From assembly GCA_036320915.1 (NCBI GenBank), contig JAXBDG010000023.1, positions 372,001 to 436,000 of the forward strand: a stretch of DNA of 64,000 nucleotides, given 5' to 3'. The stretch is from Linnemannia elongata. Lineage: Eukaryota; Mortierellomycota; Mortierellomycetes; Mortierellales; Mortierellaceae. Below are positions 11,165 to 21,434 of the stretch, one piece after another (the first letter of the stretch is position 1; every line of letters starts with the position of its first letter). Under the pieces are notes generated by a model. It saw nothing but the letters and a program-made list of their open reading frames with translations, was not told the DNA's origin and searched no databases. A program made the position numbers and the translations under genes.

Positions 11165-11740
11165 ACAATAGCAGCCACGCGTTCATAGCGTCGTTGATTT
11201 TTGATCCTTCGATGTCGGCTTTTTCTATCATACCGAAGCAGATCCAGTAAGCGTTGGATTGTATCATCCACTAATAAGGAACAAGACCTGGCATTTAAAC
11301 CGTCGTGAGACAGGTTAGTTTCATCCCACTTACAAAATGCTGTTGAGATAGTATTTGAACTCGGAACGAAAGGAGCCGTCCATTTGGATAATTGGTATTT
11401 GGGTCTGCCTAAGTAGGCAATGGCCCGAAACTATCAACCATTGGGTTATGGCTGAACGCTCTAAGTCAGATCACGTACGAGAACGCGATGATTACTGCCT
11501 TATTCCGATATTTAGTTGAATACAAATTGATCTTCGGCTTCTGAATCATACAGGATTGATCTTCTATATGTCTTCTAATGTTGATTTCAATTATCCAATG
11601 TGATGAATTCATTGCGAATGACGTTAATTGAGCAACGTATTGTAAGCGATAGAGTAGCCTTGTCGAAACGATTCGCTAAGATTAAGCCCATTATTCTGTA
11701 AATTTGATCGAAAGAACAACACCTTTTCTTCATTTCGGTT
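11165..11740 (+). repeat. 28S rRNA 3'-end-like sequence, degenerate copy 1
   Basis: About 570 bp collinear with the 3' end of 25S/28S rRNA: 'cgcgttcatagcg', 'gatccttcgatgtcggct', 'taagcgttggattgt', 'accgtcgtgagacaggtta', 'ggataattggtatttggg', 'gggttatggctgaacgct', 'gtattgtaagcgatagagta', 'aagattaagcccatt'. It ends at the natural 28S terminus followed by 'aagaacaacacc'. Scattered substitutions and indels rule out a functional gene, and no 5.8S or 18S lies nearby. It sits directly beyond the 3' end of the leftward gene at 11872. Confidence 0.9.
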
Positions 11741-11871
11741 GTGAGTTAAGAGCGAGTTCGATGCAATACCGTATTATTTTCTTCATACCAATCTCTTCAT
11801 CTATATTGATCGTGAGCATCGCACAAGAGCTAACAAAATCAACCAGTCTCCTCTCCCATCTTCTTAAGGCA

Positions 11872-12597
11872 CTAAAAGTCCTCGCAGCCGCAGGACTCGT
11901 CTTGATGAGCATGATTTTTTGGCTTCTTCGCCTTTTCAGGAGCAGACCCCTGGGGTTTTTTGGGTTCTTTTGGTTCGGGCTTGTTGGTCCCTTCCGGTTC
12001 TTGCAATGGTGACGCCTCCAGATCCAGAATCGGTTCCTTTGGCTTGTCGGACTCTTCAGGCTCTGTTGATGTTGGCTTCTTGGCATTCTCCGACTCAGTT
12101 GGTTCTTTTGGTTCAAGGGTTTGCGGCTCATCCGATCGATCCCAATTGGGGCATTTAGCAAGACATTCTTTTATATGTCCCAGGGTCTCAGGAGCCACTT
12201 GCGCTATAGAAGCATAGCAGGTCTTATCAACAGCTTTCATGGACTCAACATTTTCGGCTGCTGTGGCTTTTCTATAGCACGCCTGTCAAAGTCAAAGCAT
12301 GCAAGTATGAGTATATGGTGATGTGCTATATAATAGGAACATGGACCAAATAAAGTAACATAGCAGTCGAAAACAATCCTAAGTACTTACCATTGTGTTG
12401 TCGAACAGACTAGAAGAGTGCTCTTTAGCACCTGTATACCAGCATATGTACTCACATATATGTTAGCTTCGGTATTCCGCATTATCAGAAAATACACTCC
12501 TCTTGGCCAAAGGCTGAGGATAGCTTTGGGCAGTGTGGTGTAAGAGAGAAGCGCCTAATGCAATAAGGGCGAATAGAGATGTCGAGCTGGCAACCAT
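11872..12597 (-). CDS. Secreted Cys-containing protein with Pro/Glu/Lys-rich tail
   Basis: Exons read leftward: 12498-12597, 12391-12431 and 11872-12282; all GT/AG with matching phases, about 183 residues. Exon 1 encodes a signal peptide (MVASSTSLFALIALGASLL) and a KR site (PLAKR), a likely Kex2 maturation point. The next ~70 residues carry four cysteines (MACYRK, KTCYAS, KECLAKC) and look helical. The C-terminal ~85 residues are low-complexity, rich in Pro, Glu, Lys and Thr (KEPTESE, KPEPKEPKKP) and end with DESCGCEDF, a second cysteine pair. Function unknown; perhaps a wall- or host-interface protein. A TATA box is at 12698-12704. Confidence 0.7.
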
Positions 12598-12697
12598 AGT
12601 GGGTAGAATTTCGGATGTGGAAAGTGGTAGAAAGAGTGAGGTGAGGATGGTGTTTGAGCTGGGTTTGTCACTCGAGAAAGACCTACTCTCAATCTCC

Positions 12698-12704
12698 TTT
12701 TATA
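12698..12704 (-). promoter_or_regulatory. TATA box of the secreted Cys/PEK protein gene
   Basis: TATAAAA on the minus strand about 100 nt upstream of the start at 12597. Confidence 0.5.
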
Positions 12705-12794
12705 CTAAAGAAAATTATGTGTACGAAATGGGTTTGAAGTGTACAATGGCGGAAGTGATTTTGTTTGGCCCGGACATGGGGTAAATTTACATGG

Positions 12795-12860
12795 TACGAT
12801 CACGGAGACATAGTGGGATCACAGAGACTTGGTGGGATCACGGAGACATGGTGGTGGTAC
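12795..12860. repeat. Short tandem repeat, 19-bp unit
   Basis: Three adjoining copies of 'gggatcacggagacatggt' with one or two differences each. A looser 'ggatcac' motif recurs at 13062-13083. Confidence 0.7.
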
Positions 12861-13475
12861 ATGCATTTATGAGAAAACATGCTTAGCCCTTGGTTCTGGG
12901 ACCGAGATGAAAAAGTAAGCTGTTGCAGCTCTCTCGATTCATATATCCTAACCCTTACTAAACTTAACTTTCTACACAACATTCGGTAAAAAACAGGTTC
13001 TTTCCAAAAAATAATAAAAAAAAATGGCGTGAACGCAATGCATATTAGGATTGTGGAAACACGGATCACAATGGCAGGATCACCAAGAAAGGCGCTAAAT
13101 GGAAGTCTTCAAAAAGAAGGGGGAGGAAGAAAGGGGGAAGGAAGGAGCCCCAAGGAGTGGGCCGAACAGCATCTCCAAGCTTGCTTTGCCATTTTCTTTG
13201 AGTAAAATGGTATGAATTGCTGTGCGTTTGAGAGACAATAGATAAATGGATTTGGAGAGAGCGAGAAGGAGAGAATAAAGGGACGAACTGGGTAGATATT
13301 GTGCTGCCAAACCCCCCCATTCTGACCGTGCTGGTGAATGGAGAAAAGTGCGGGCTGGCCGAGAAAAAAATGCGTGCTGGTTGGAAGAAAAAACTATCGG
13401 CCAAGTGAGGAAAAAGTAGGAAATGAGTACTTATGCACTTACCATAATAACAAAGGAAACACAGCCAATGCAGCC
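12861..13475. other. Intergenic, no gene seen
   Basis: Purine-rich on the plus strand; the long minus-strand open frames come from that composition. No domain or splice pattern supports them. Confidence 0.4.
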
Positions 13476-13479
13476 CTTA

Positions 13480-13552
13480 GCCGGTTTGTGGCAGCTAAGT
13501 AGTCATAGCGATGTTGCTCTTTGATCCTTCGATCTCGGTTTTTTCTGTAGAA
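13480..13552 (+). repeat. 28S rRNA-derived fragment (short)
   Basis: Contains 'ggtttgtggcagctaag', 'gtcatagcgatgttgctct' and 'tgatccttcgatctcggt', matching the same 28S region as the neighbouring longer copies. It stops after about 70 bp. Confidence 0.65.
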
Positions 13553-13689
13553 AAGGACCATGGTCAAAATGATGTATTTGTACCTCAGTCCTATAGAAAG
13601 GAAAGTTCTGGGAGAGAGCGAGAGGGAAAGAGGAGCGAGAGGGAAGAGGGAAGGAGGAGGACAATTCCACATGAGTATACCAAAGATCA

Positions 13690-13912
13690 GGGAGTAATAT
13701 CAAGGAAGGGTCATATCAAGGGATAACAAGGGAGGGGCAACATCAAAGGACAACATCAAAGGACACCATCAAGGTATAAAACTCAACGGGCACCCTCAGG
13801 ACATAAAAAGCCAGGGACACCCTCAAGGCATAAAATTAAGGGATACTCTCAAGGCATAAAATCAAGGGATGCCATCAAGGCATAAAAATCAAGGGACAAC
13901 GTTAAAGGGTAA
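13690..13912 (+). repeat. Minisatellite, ~27-bp unit, next to a 28S-like copy
   Basis: Seven or eight degenerate units built on 'atcaagggacaccatcaagg' with a 'cataaaa' linker. The last unit runs straight into the 28S-like sequence that starts near 13915. Confidence 0.8.
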
Positions 13913-13914
13913 TT

Positions 13915-13950
13915 GACTTGAGGCAGACAAGCGTTCATAGCGACATTGCA

Positions 13951-13984
<34 letters not shown>

Positions 13985-14500
13985 ACTGAAGCAGAATTCA
14001 GTAAGCGTTGGATTGTTCGCCCACTAATCGGGAACGTGAGATGGGTTTACACCGTCGTGAGGCAGGTTAGTTTTACCCTACTGATGAAATGTTGTTGCAA
14101 TAGTAATTGAACTTAGTACGAGAGGAACCGTTCAATCGGATAATTGGTATTTGGGCCTGCGGGCAATGGCCCGAAGCTATCATCCGTTGGGTTATGGCTG
14201 AACGCCTCTTAAATCAGAACCCGTGCTAGAACGCGACGATTACCGCCTTGCGCCATTTTTAGTTGAATACGAATAGACCTACGGTCGTGAATCTTACGAA
14301 CGTGGGATTATCTTGCAGAGCGGAAAGGCTTTGTGAGGTTCCTGCTAATGTTAATTTCAAATATTGGAAGAGATAAATCCATTGCAGATGACTTTAATTG
14401 AACGGGGTATTGTAAGCAGTAGATTATCCTTGTTGCTACGATCTGCTGAGATTAAGCCCATTGTTCTATAGATTTGTTCGTAAGAACAACATCTTTCTTT
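13915..14500 (+). repeat. 28S rRNA 3'-end-like sequence, degenerate copy 2
   Basis: About 580 bp collinear with the 3' end of 25S/28S rRNA and better preserved than the copy at 11165: 'aagcgttcatagcgacatt', 'gatccttcgatgtcggctct', 'gaagcagaattcagtaagcg', 'gtaattgaacttagtacgag', 'ggggtattgtaagcagtaga' and 'gatctgctgagattaagccc'. It ends with 'gtaagaacaacatc', as do the copies at 11165 and 31378. Indels and substitutions show it is not a working rRNA gene. Confidence 0.92.
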
Positions 14501-14679
14501 CTCCTTTCATTTTTTTTCCACTCTGGCAGTTTTCTTAAGGGGTGGGTTTGTATGCCTTGATATCTTTCTGTTTGTTGTCGAAACAATAGACGTGCAAGTA
14601 GAGAGACGCCTTACAATCCCACCTACTCAGGTCAACCACGCCTGAGCGACAGATATAGAAAAAAAAATGAGAAGGGTCC

Positions 14680-14710
<31 letters not shown>

Positions 14711-15695
14711 AACGAGTTTGTGTGAGAGAGAGAGACGGACAAAGTGATGAGACGCTCGTGTCTCTCCTTTGATTGAAATTGTTGCCATGTGAATGGTCTG
14801 TTTGATTTGTAATTGGCGTCTGAGAGGTAGAGATAGTTTAGTAGTGTGCTTTGGAAAAAATTTCTAGCTAAGATAGATTTTTATTAAGCATTTAATGTAT
14901 GCAAAACGGCATAATGAGAATTAATTGTCCTGAAACGCGACCAAGGTTAATTCCACTGAGAAAGTATGCGATCCGTCCACTGAAAAAAATTCAAATAGGA
15001 TTGGCGTTGAAACCTTGTTGGCTATATGAGTTAGTCTTTAGTAGACCGTGAGTTGTCTCGCATAACTATCCTAGATCTAGTGGTCATTCAGCCAGTCATG
15101 AAATCCACAAAGGGGCTAGGCGGTCTGGGCACAAATCGAGCAATTTTTAACCTCACGATGAAATTCCTGCACCGGGGATTTTAATGCTGGTCGCCAGTTA
15201 CTTACACTGCTTATCCCCGGTAATCGTTGGCTGCAGTTTCATTCGTGTTGAAACTTGTCTATAACTGCTTGGCCTTGAGCAGAAAACGGATCGTGGGTGT
15301 TATTATTGTGTTCCGCAGGATGTATGTCAAACAGAAAACGGACCGTGGTGTAAACTCTTTCCTTCTATTGGCTGTGCAATTCCGAGGCTGGGCATGTCAG
15401 GTCAAATCTCAATTATGATATCATGAGCATATATTCGGTGAGTATTACATTGCATGCATACCAAAGCTCTGTAGTGATTGGCACTCACACTCACCTCACT
15501 CCTCACGTAGTCGAGTCAGTCAATGCAACTACGGTTTCTGGACTATTCGCGGGGCGCCGCCTGGCTCCACCATGAAGATCACTGCACAAAAGAAGCTGGC
15601 CAAAAAATTGGCGAGAAAATACTTCATTGCTCGAGATTGCTCACCAGTGACAAAATAGAGCATAAATAATTTAGTACGTCTGGTCGATTGGAAAA
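14500..15695. other. Intergenic with a 26-nt poly-A tract
   Basis: A poly-A run lies at about 14681-14706, followed by a short GA-repeat. No supported coding frame; the open frame at 15227-15418 has no recognisable features. Confidence 0.45.
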
Positions 15696-15703
15696 TATAA
15701 ATA
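15696..15703 (+). promoter_or_regulatory. TATA box of the RNase T2 gene
   Basis: TATAAATA about 130 nt upstream of the chosen start at 15829. Confidence 0.5.
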
Positions 15704-15828
15704 TCAGAACGGTTCTCTGCCTTTACCTTATAACCTACTCAGATTTTATCACTCACCTGGCTTCCATGTACCTACCCCTCAGTTACTATCTTCCTACTAC
15801 TACCCGTAAACAAATTGAGAAGTCTATT

Positions 15829-16754
15829 ATGATTGCTGTTTCAGTTGCCCTGACGATGCTCTCTGTTATCTCGGCGGTTCCCTGGAGCGTTTCTACTCTC
15901 TCGCGTCGACAAGACACATGCCCACTCAATGTCCTTTCTTGTTCACTCCGTGAGGTGGACCGCTGCTGCTTGCCTGAGCACGGTCTTCTACTCCTCGTAC
16001 AGCAGTGGGACATCACCGTAGGACCCAGAAACAAGTTCACTATGCATGGCATATGGCCTGACACTTGCCATGGAGGTATAGTGCCTGTGGACCGGAACAG
16101 GCCTATGCAAAGAGATCCTGATTGGTGCCCCGGATCTCACAGTCTATGGCAAGGGTGCGATGACAACCGTATCTTCTTCGTAAGTCTATTTTAATTAATT
16201 ATTACGCTATGAATTCTGTTGCTCGCGTGTTTTACCTTCTAATGTATTGATTTTTATATGGGTAGGATATCGAACGCCGCCTTAAGGAATATCCTAACAA
16301 AGCAGACGGGTTCATGCAGCAGATGGAAACTTTCTGGCCTTCAAATAACCGTAACAACAACTGCTTCTGGTCTCATGAATGGAACAGGCATGGTACCTGT
16401 GTCTCAAACCTGGACCCGTCGTGTAAATCTGACCCTGTTGAAGGCGAAGACATATACGCTTTTTTTAGTAAGGCTCTCGAGCTTCGATCCAAGTATGATC
16501 TCTACCAAGCGCTAGCGGCCAAGGGGATCTTCCCAAACCAGAGAGCGATGGTGGACATTACTCGTATTCTCAACGCGATCCAGGCAGCATTCAATGTCAC
16601 ACCGAGCCTTAGCTGCAAGAATGGAGCCTTGAACGAGATAACGCTGTACTTCAAAGTTAAGAACGGAGATCAGTATGTGCCCGTACAGCCGCCGCGTTCT
16701 AACTTGAGGGGAAACTGTGGAGAGACAGTTACTTTTCCGCCCAAAAACGAGTAA
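15829..16754 (+). CDS. Secreted ribonuclease T2
   Basis: Exons 15829-16179 and 16266-16754, separated by an 86-nt intron, give about 279 residues. A signal peptide starts at MIAVSVALTMLSVISAV and an RR pair follows (LSRRQD). Both catalytic blocks of the T2 family are present: CAS I as FTMHGIWPD near residue 70 and CAS II as SHEWNRHGTC near residue 153, supplying the two histidines and the glutamate. Many cysteines fit the disulfide pattern of fungal T2 enzymes. Such enzymes cleave single-stranded RNA through a 2',3'-cyclic phosphate, outside the cell or in the vacuole. Length is usual and nothing looks damaged. More upstream in-frame Met codons exist, but only the chosen one is followed directly by a signal peptide. 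Confidence 0.92.
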
Positions 16755-16879
16755 AAGCCACGGTCTGTTCTGAATTTTCTCCCCAGATATTTTCACTCAA
16801 TTGTACCCTACACGACGCGAAATAAAAGCGTGTTTGTGGTGCGCTTCACCTTCTTTATTTTATTTTTTTGTTGCCAATT

Positions 16880-16975
16880 ATTTGTGGAGGCCAAGCGTTC
16901 ATAGCGACGTTGCTTTTTAATACTTCGATGTCGGCTCTTTTGATCCTTGCTTCTTTAGGAATTGAGGGTACGTCG
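16880..16975 (+). repeat. 28S rRNA-derived fragment (short), shares a junction with 6121
   Basis: 'ggccaagcgttcatagcgac', 'ttgctttt' and 'cttcgatgtcggctctt' match 28S rRNA, then the sequence leaves rRNA as 'gatccttgcttctttag'. The copy at 6121 leaves at the same place with nearly the same non-rRNA sequence. Confidence 0.7.
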
Positions 16976-18442
16976 CAGATGTTATGTTCACTTGTAGCAA
17001 TTTGCGTTTTATTTAGGGAGTTATCGAGTAATTCTGCCCTACCATTCCGCATACTAAAAGGGTGAATGAGGGGAACAAGGAAGGAAAAAAAAGAAAAAAG
17101 AACGAAAGAAAGACGAGTGAGGTTGATATAGGTTAAATACAGCCAGCCATAGGGAAAGGTCAAAGACAAAGAAGGATGCGACGACGCGGCGGCAAATAAA
17201 GAGTACAAGCGGCGCGCGCATGACGACTATAGCAAGGAACGAACATACCCTTCCTTCCGAATAGAAAATTCAGATAAATACCAATTTCCTGAACCTTGCC
17301 CGTCCATCGTACACATAAGCCTTCAGATTTCACGTGGACTTTTCATTATGATGTCATTTCCAAAAAGGGCTGAGATTGGACAAGGGAATCAAGAAAAGGC
17401 ATGTAAATGTCAAAGTGAGATCCGGAAGATGAATCCAATGATGGGGGATAAGCAATTCAAAAAGGAAATCGAAGTCGCAATTTAATGAGACCTTCTTTTT
17501 TAAAAAAAAGACTTTTATCTCTACATCATTATGACAACGCGCATCTAACATGCCTCACGAGATTCTCAGGTCATTTAACGGCTCCAATTAGATGTTCATG
17601 TAAGTGGCTCGTGCTTTTCCTTTGGTGTCTCGCTCATTGATAAACTAAGAGGTCTGTGCTTTGGCTTAATGCCGAGCAAACCAAGAGGTCAGTGCTCCAT
17701 AGGAACAACGCACTGCTGTCTTTTATTTTCTCGCCGCTTTCCTATTGTGTACGTCCCAGTCCAAACTGCTAGCTCTATTATAACGATTCCCATGTGCTCC
17801 GTACGCAACAATGTCTTCAGATGAATTTGCTGAGACCGTCTCAGGCATGAGCGGCAAGAACTTTGGCCAATTAAAACATGCCGCAGTACAATCGAGCTAC
17901 ACGCCGAAATGATCAATCACGAGCTAGTCCACTGGAGTAATGAAAGAGAAACGAGAAACTCGACAGTAAAGACCATGGCCCGGAACTCACCAAGCAACTG
18001 ACTTCCGTATTCAAATATTCTACAATTTAGATGACGTTGGATTATTTGCTTTCAAAGAGTACGGCGCGTTTGTTTCCGGGGTTTTCATTCGCAGCAAATG
18101 CTGTTTGAATCAGGGATGGGTCAGCAGCAGGATTGTTACTGTATTTCGATCCGACTATCAGTACACCATACGGATCCACTACTAGCGTTGCTAACTTCCA
18201 ATTGATGCTGATACGTATGACGAGCAAGTATCCAACCGACTTGCCACATGAGGTTAAATTGCGCTATATTTCATGCGCATAACTCTAAATAGTGGTCAAG
18301 CACGTAATAGACTATCTATAATGTAAGTCATATGTTTGGGCATCATACAAACAGTACTATAATCTCATTCTCTTCAGTCATTGTTACGTTGGGTCCCTCT
18401 TGTGACATAATCACGATTGATGCTCATAGCTACCACGCCATC
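16976..18442. other. Intergenic; possible gene remnant at 18042-18227 (minus)
   Basis: Mostly unstructured. A minus-strand frame at 18042-18227 (LVVDPYGVLIVGSKY, NPGNKRAVLFESK) has a compositionally normal, protein-like look but no start, splice partner or recognised domain; it may be an exon of a decayed gene. Nothing else is supported. Confidence 0.35.
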
Positions 18443-18450
18443 TATATAAA
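18443..18450 (+). promoter_or_regulatory. TATA box of the 18646 gene
   Basis: TATATAAA about 70 nt before a likely leader-intron donor at 18520. Confidence 0.55.
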
Positions 18451-18645
18451 GACCCGTTATGGCCACGCTTGAGCGGCAGCTTCATATAACAAACTAACAC
18501 TCTTCCCATATATCATCAGGTATGACAGCATTAGAAGCAAGAAAAAGAATGTGCTCGTGGACTCTCATGGTTAGTTGCGTATCTGATCTGTCCTATTTAT
18601 GATTACCGGTGATTAGACCACTATCTTCCTCTATTCGCCCTTACC

Positions 18646-18903
18646 ATGACTTCTCGTTACAACCTCCTTTACGTGGTGTTGTTTTTCATGATTCTTGGAT
18701 TGGCAAACGCCGGTCCATTGGCCTACGGAATATGTCAAAGTGGGTGCAATTCTCTGGTGGTTGCATGTTACGCAGCAGCTGGGGTTACCTTCGGAACCAT
18801 AACCGCAGGTGCTGGAATACCCGCCGCGGTTGTGGCGTGCAACACAGCTCTAGGTACCTGTATGGTTGCCTGTGTTGCTGCAGGATGCGCTCCTACTCTT
18901 TAG
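18646..18903 (+). CDS. Small secreted Cys/Ala/Gly-rich protein
   Basis: Eighty-five residues in one coding exon. The first ~22 residues form a signal peptide ending LANA. The mature part carries eight cysteines at regular spacing with long Ala/Gly/Val/Thr stretches, including YAAAGVTFGTITAGAG and IPAAVVACNTALGTCM. From memory, proteins of this pattern occur widely in fungi and nematodes without a known function; I name no family. A 5' leader intron of 97 nt is likely at 18520-18616 (catcag|gtatga...gattag|accact), close to the start codon. The hydrophobic middle could insert into or lie on membranes; that is inference. Confidence 0.75.
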   Translation: MTSRYNLLYVVLFFMILGLANAGPLAYGICQSGCNSLVVACYAAAGVTFGTITAGAGIPAAVVACNTALGTCMVACVAAGCAPTL

Positions 18904-19219
18904 TCCACATCCGATCTTTTCTTTAGTTGTTTAGTGGTAGCAAAATAAATTCTTCATTAAAATGGCGTTCTTAACGGCTGAAATGCTGTTGTACATTACT
19001 AATGAACCTCGCCAATTTCATAGCAACAATAAAGCGTTCGAAAAAGATACCATGGTATGATTTTTGTCATAGGGCACCCTATGGGCGTCTACCTTGTGAT
19101 ACAGATAAGGACACGTCGTTATACCCTGTCCTATCACCGACCCTGTTACTCCATGCATCATCATCTTTCTCGGTCAATAGAACATTTAATTTGCTGCAGT
19201 TCTCTAAATATAATGCCAA
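18904..19219. other. 3' flank of the 18646 gene, no gene seen
   Basis: An AATAAA signal (aaaataaattc, about 18939-18950) follows the stop codon. No other supported feature. Confidence 0.4.
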
Positions 19220-20860
19220 TCATGTACACTTCCTGCTGGGACTGAAAACGACGGTGTTGGCAAGGGCTTTGACTTTGGAGGGTGGCTTGGTCGGTCGAGC
19301 GGATCCAATCACTTGTCCTATGCCTTGCTTGGCCAGCTGTACGTCGTACCTCTCTATCACCCTCTTTGCCTTCTTACCCTTCTCTGAGAGCATGTCCTAA
19401 CAAAGCAAAAGAGAAAAACAATCCAATAAGTACCGCCTCCATACACGGTTTTCCTCTTGCCACCGCTCGAGCTGGTAGCATTCGATCGACTTACAAAGAA
19501 CCGGAAAATTTGCGCGAGGGAGGTGTCGTTCTCTTTCAAAAAGTCGATCAGGGCCCCCCTCGGTCGTCGGTAGGTGGACAAAGTCTACAGTAGTGCGCTC
19601 AACCGTCCAAATGTTCTCGAATGGTACAATATGGTAGACGACCCTTACAAACCCTACAATGACCGAGAGAGGATAGAAGGAAAAGAGAAGTCAGAACCTA
19701 AACGTTCATCCTATGGTTATACTTTTCATCCCTGATCTTTTCTACATTTCACATACCCGCAATATCGGCCATAACAATGGATGGGTTACTGAGCCCTATT
19801 GTTCGATGGGCCTCTTCAAGACAGCGGTCGAGGCGAATGTTCTTCCAGCACTGCATAGTCATATCCTTGGAGGCGATCCCGGCCCGCTTAGACTCCATGT
19901 TGCTCACCTCAATGCCATCATAGCAAAGGAGAAGGTCAACCTTTCGCCCAGTCTCCGTCAGGTCACTCACGCGATTGCTCGCGAACCAGAATGTTGAAAG
20001 CCTCCAACATACTCTCCGGTTCTGTGGTACAAAGTTGTCCGTGATTATTGAAAAAAGATGGGTTCCGACTAGCAAGTTGTCCATCTTTGACGGCTCTAAC
20101 GTTTTGTAGGTAGAGTTGCCTATAACGTGGCAGCTAGAGGAAGTAGGAGAGGATAAAATGGCGTAAAATGGTTAGGTTGTGCCAACATCGCTCCAACAAG
20201 GCTCAGAGGAAGACATTACACATCAGAAAAAGTTTGAACAGGCGATCCAAAATGCAAAGCACCCTGTTCTTCAAAGCTTCATCCGAAAGCAGAGGCTTGC
20301 TTAATCCAACCTTGGTCAATAGCGTGGCACGATCCTGAACGACTTGAAACCAAATTGCCCCTAGCCCTTCATCCTCCAGAATTGCACAGTAGCGTTGAGC
20401 ACACCATCAGCATATCCCATACATGGTTGAAACTAGAGCCGGTACAATTGAGTCATGTCGCTCGGCTGCGAATTGAATGCCGGCACTTGCCCGTTGATTT
20501 AAATGCCATTGAATATATTATTCTGTTTGGTCAGCTTCGATCCTACGTCAACATTTGAAAGCACGATCACAGACATAAAGAAATACAAATCAAAATTCCA
20601 GGTTATGCAGAGCCTTCGTCAGGGTGTGCCACGGCTCTAAAGTAACACAGTTCGACTGCTTCCGCTTGCGTGCGCGTGGGGGTGGTCGTTCCAGTGGCTG
20701 TTCAACAGACGTGTCGTTCTTTCCTGTCACCTGTCTATTTAGCTGCTCCTGTTTTCTTGGTTCTCTTGGCGTTCCCTGTTGGACATCCTCGGTTCCATGG
20801 CTGAAACTCCGACCCGATGACTCGTCAGAGGCTAGTTCAAAGACCGGTCAGATGTTAGGT
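19220..20860 (-). pseudogene. Broken multi-exon gene with PD-(D/E)XK-like nuclease region
   Basis: Read leftward, exons with good splice sites are visible at 19757-20084 (or longer), 19495-19653 and 19220-19396, with introns of 103 and 98 nt. An upstream coding block near 20600-20860 has a basic KRK motif and closes at a stop codon. The 19757-20084 exon contains GRKVDLLLCYDGIEVSNME followed by SKR and KNIRLDRCLEE, a D...E.x.K arrangement like PD-(D/E)XK nucleases and like the C-terminal parts of some fungal Crinkler-type proteins; that comparison is from memory. Frame changes inside exon 19495-19653 at a six-base C run (19554-19559), and the stretch 20090-20590 has several stops. I read it as a decayed gene. 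Confidence 0.5.
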
Positions 20861-20864
20861 ACGA

Positions 20865-21265
20865 GTAGTGGCAATAATGCAATGTGCATTTATTTAGCGT
20901 CTTTACATTTTGGGTACCTTGTAGCCTAAGCCCTTCCGTTCCTTGCCTGTAACGACGATAGGTAGGCTTGTTCCAATAGAAATCCAACGCTGCCAGAGCC
21001 TTGAGAGATCCTGCATCCAAAGTATGCGCTGTCGGAACATACTCCTTCCGGGACCACTTCTGCAGCGGTGTTTGAGCTCGTCTTTACAGGCCGCTGTGTA
21101 TCGACTAGAAAAATTGCATGATGCAAGATGCCAGATGATTTACAACACTTGAGTATTCAGTTTTCTTTCTCCTCCCGGTCCATATACTGGAGGGAACCTC
21201 CATAGTCGATATTGGTCAAGCGAGTACAGTCTCTCACGTACGCCAGCATGTACAAGTCGACACCG
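20865..21265. other. Intergenic, no gene seen
   Basis: No supported coding frame or repeat before the foldback element. Confidence 0.35.
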
Positions 21266-21267
21266 GG

Positions 21268-21434
21268 GGGGTATTCAGAAAGTAAAGGTGCGCGAGATGT
21301 AAACTATTACGAATGAACGGCAGCCAATCAATCCACCCCCTTTTTTTTATTCGCGAACTAACACATACGGATTGATTGGCTGTCGTTCAATCGTCATTGT
21401 TGACACCTGGGTACTTTTACTTACTGAATACCCC
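21268..21434. mobile_element. Foldback MITE-like element, ~167 bp
   Basis: The ends are inverted copies: 'ggggtattcagaaagtaaa' on the left and, reverse-complemented, 'ggggtattcagtaagtaaaa' on the right. A second inner inverted pair, 'ggcagccaatcaatcca' against 'ggattgattggctgtcg', lies inside. No coding sequence. A clear target-site duplication was not found, so the superfamily stays open. Confidence 0.8.

Noticed and set aside
11165..14500. Functional rRNA genes
   Set aside because: Only the 3' end of 28S is present, with many indels and substitutions in conserved positions, and no 18S, 5.8S or 5' 28S lies nearby.
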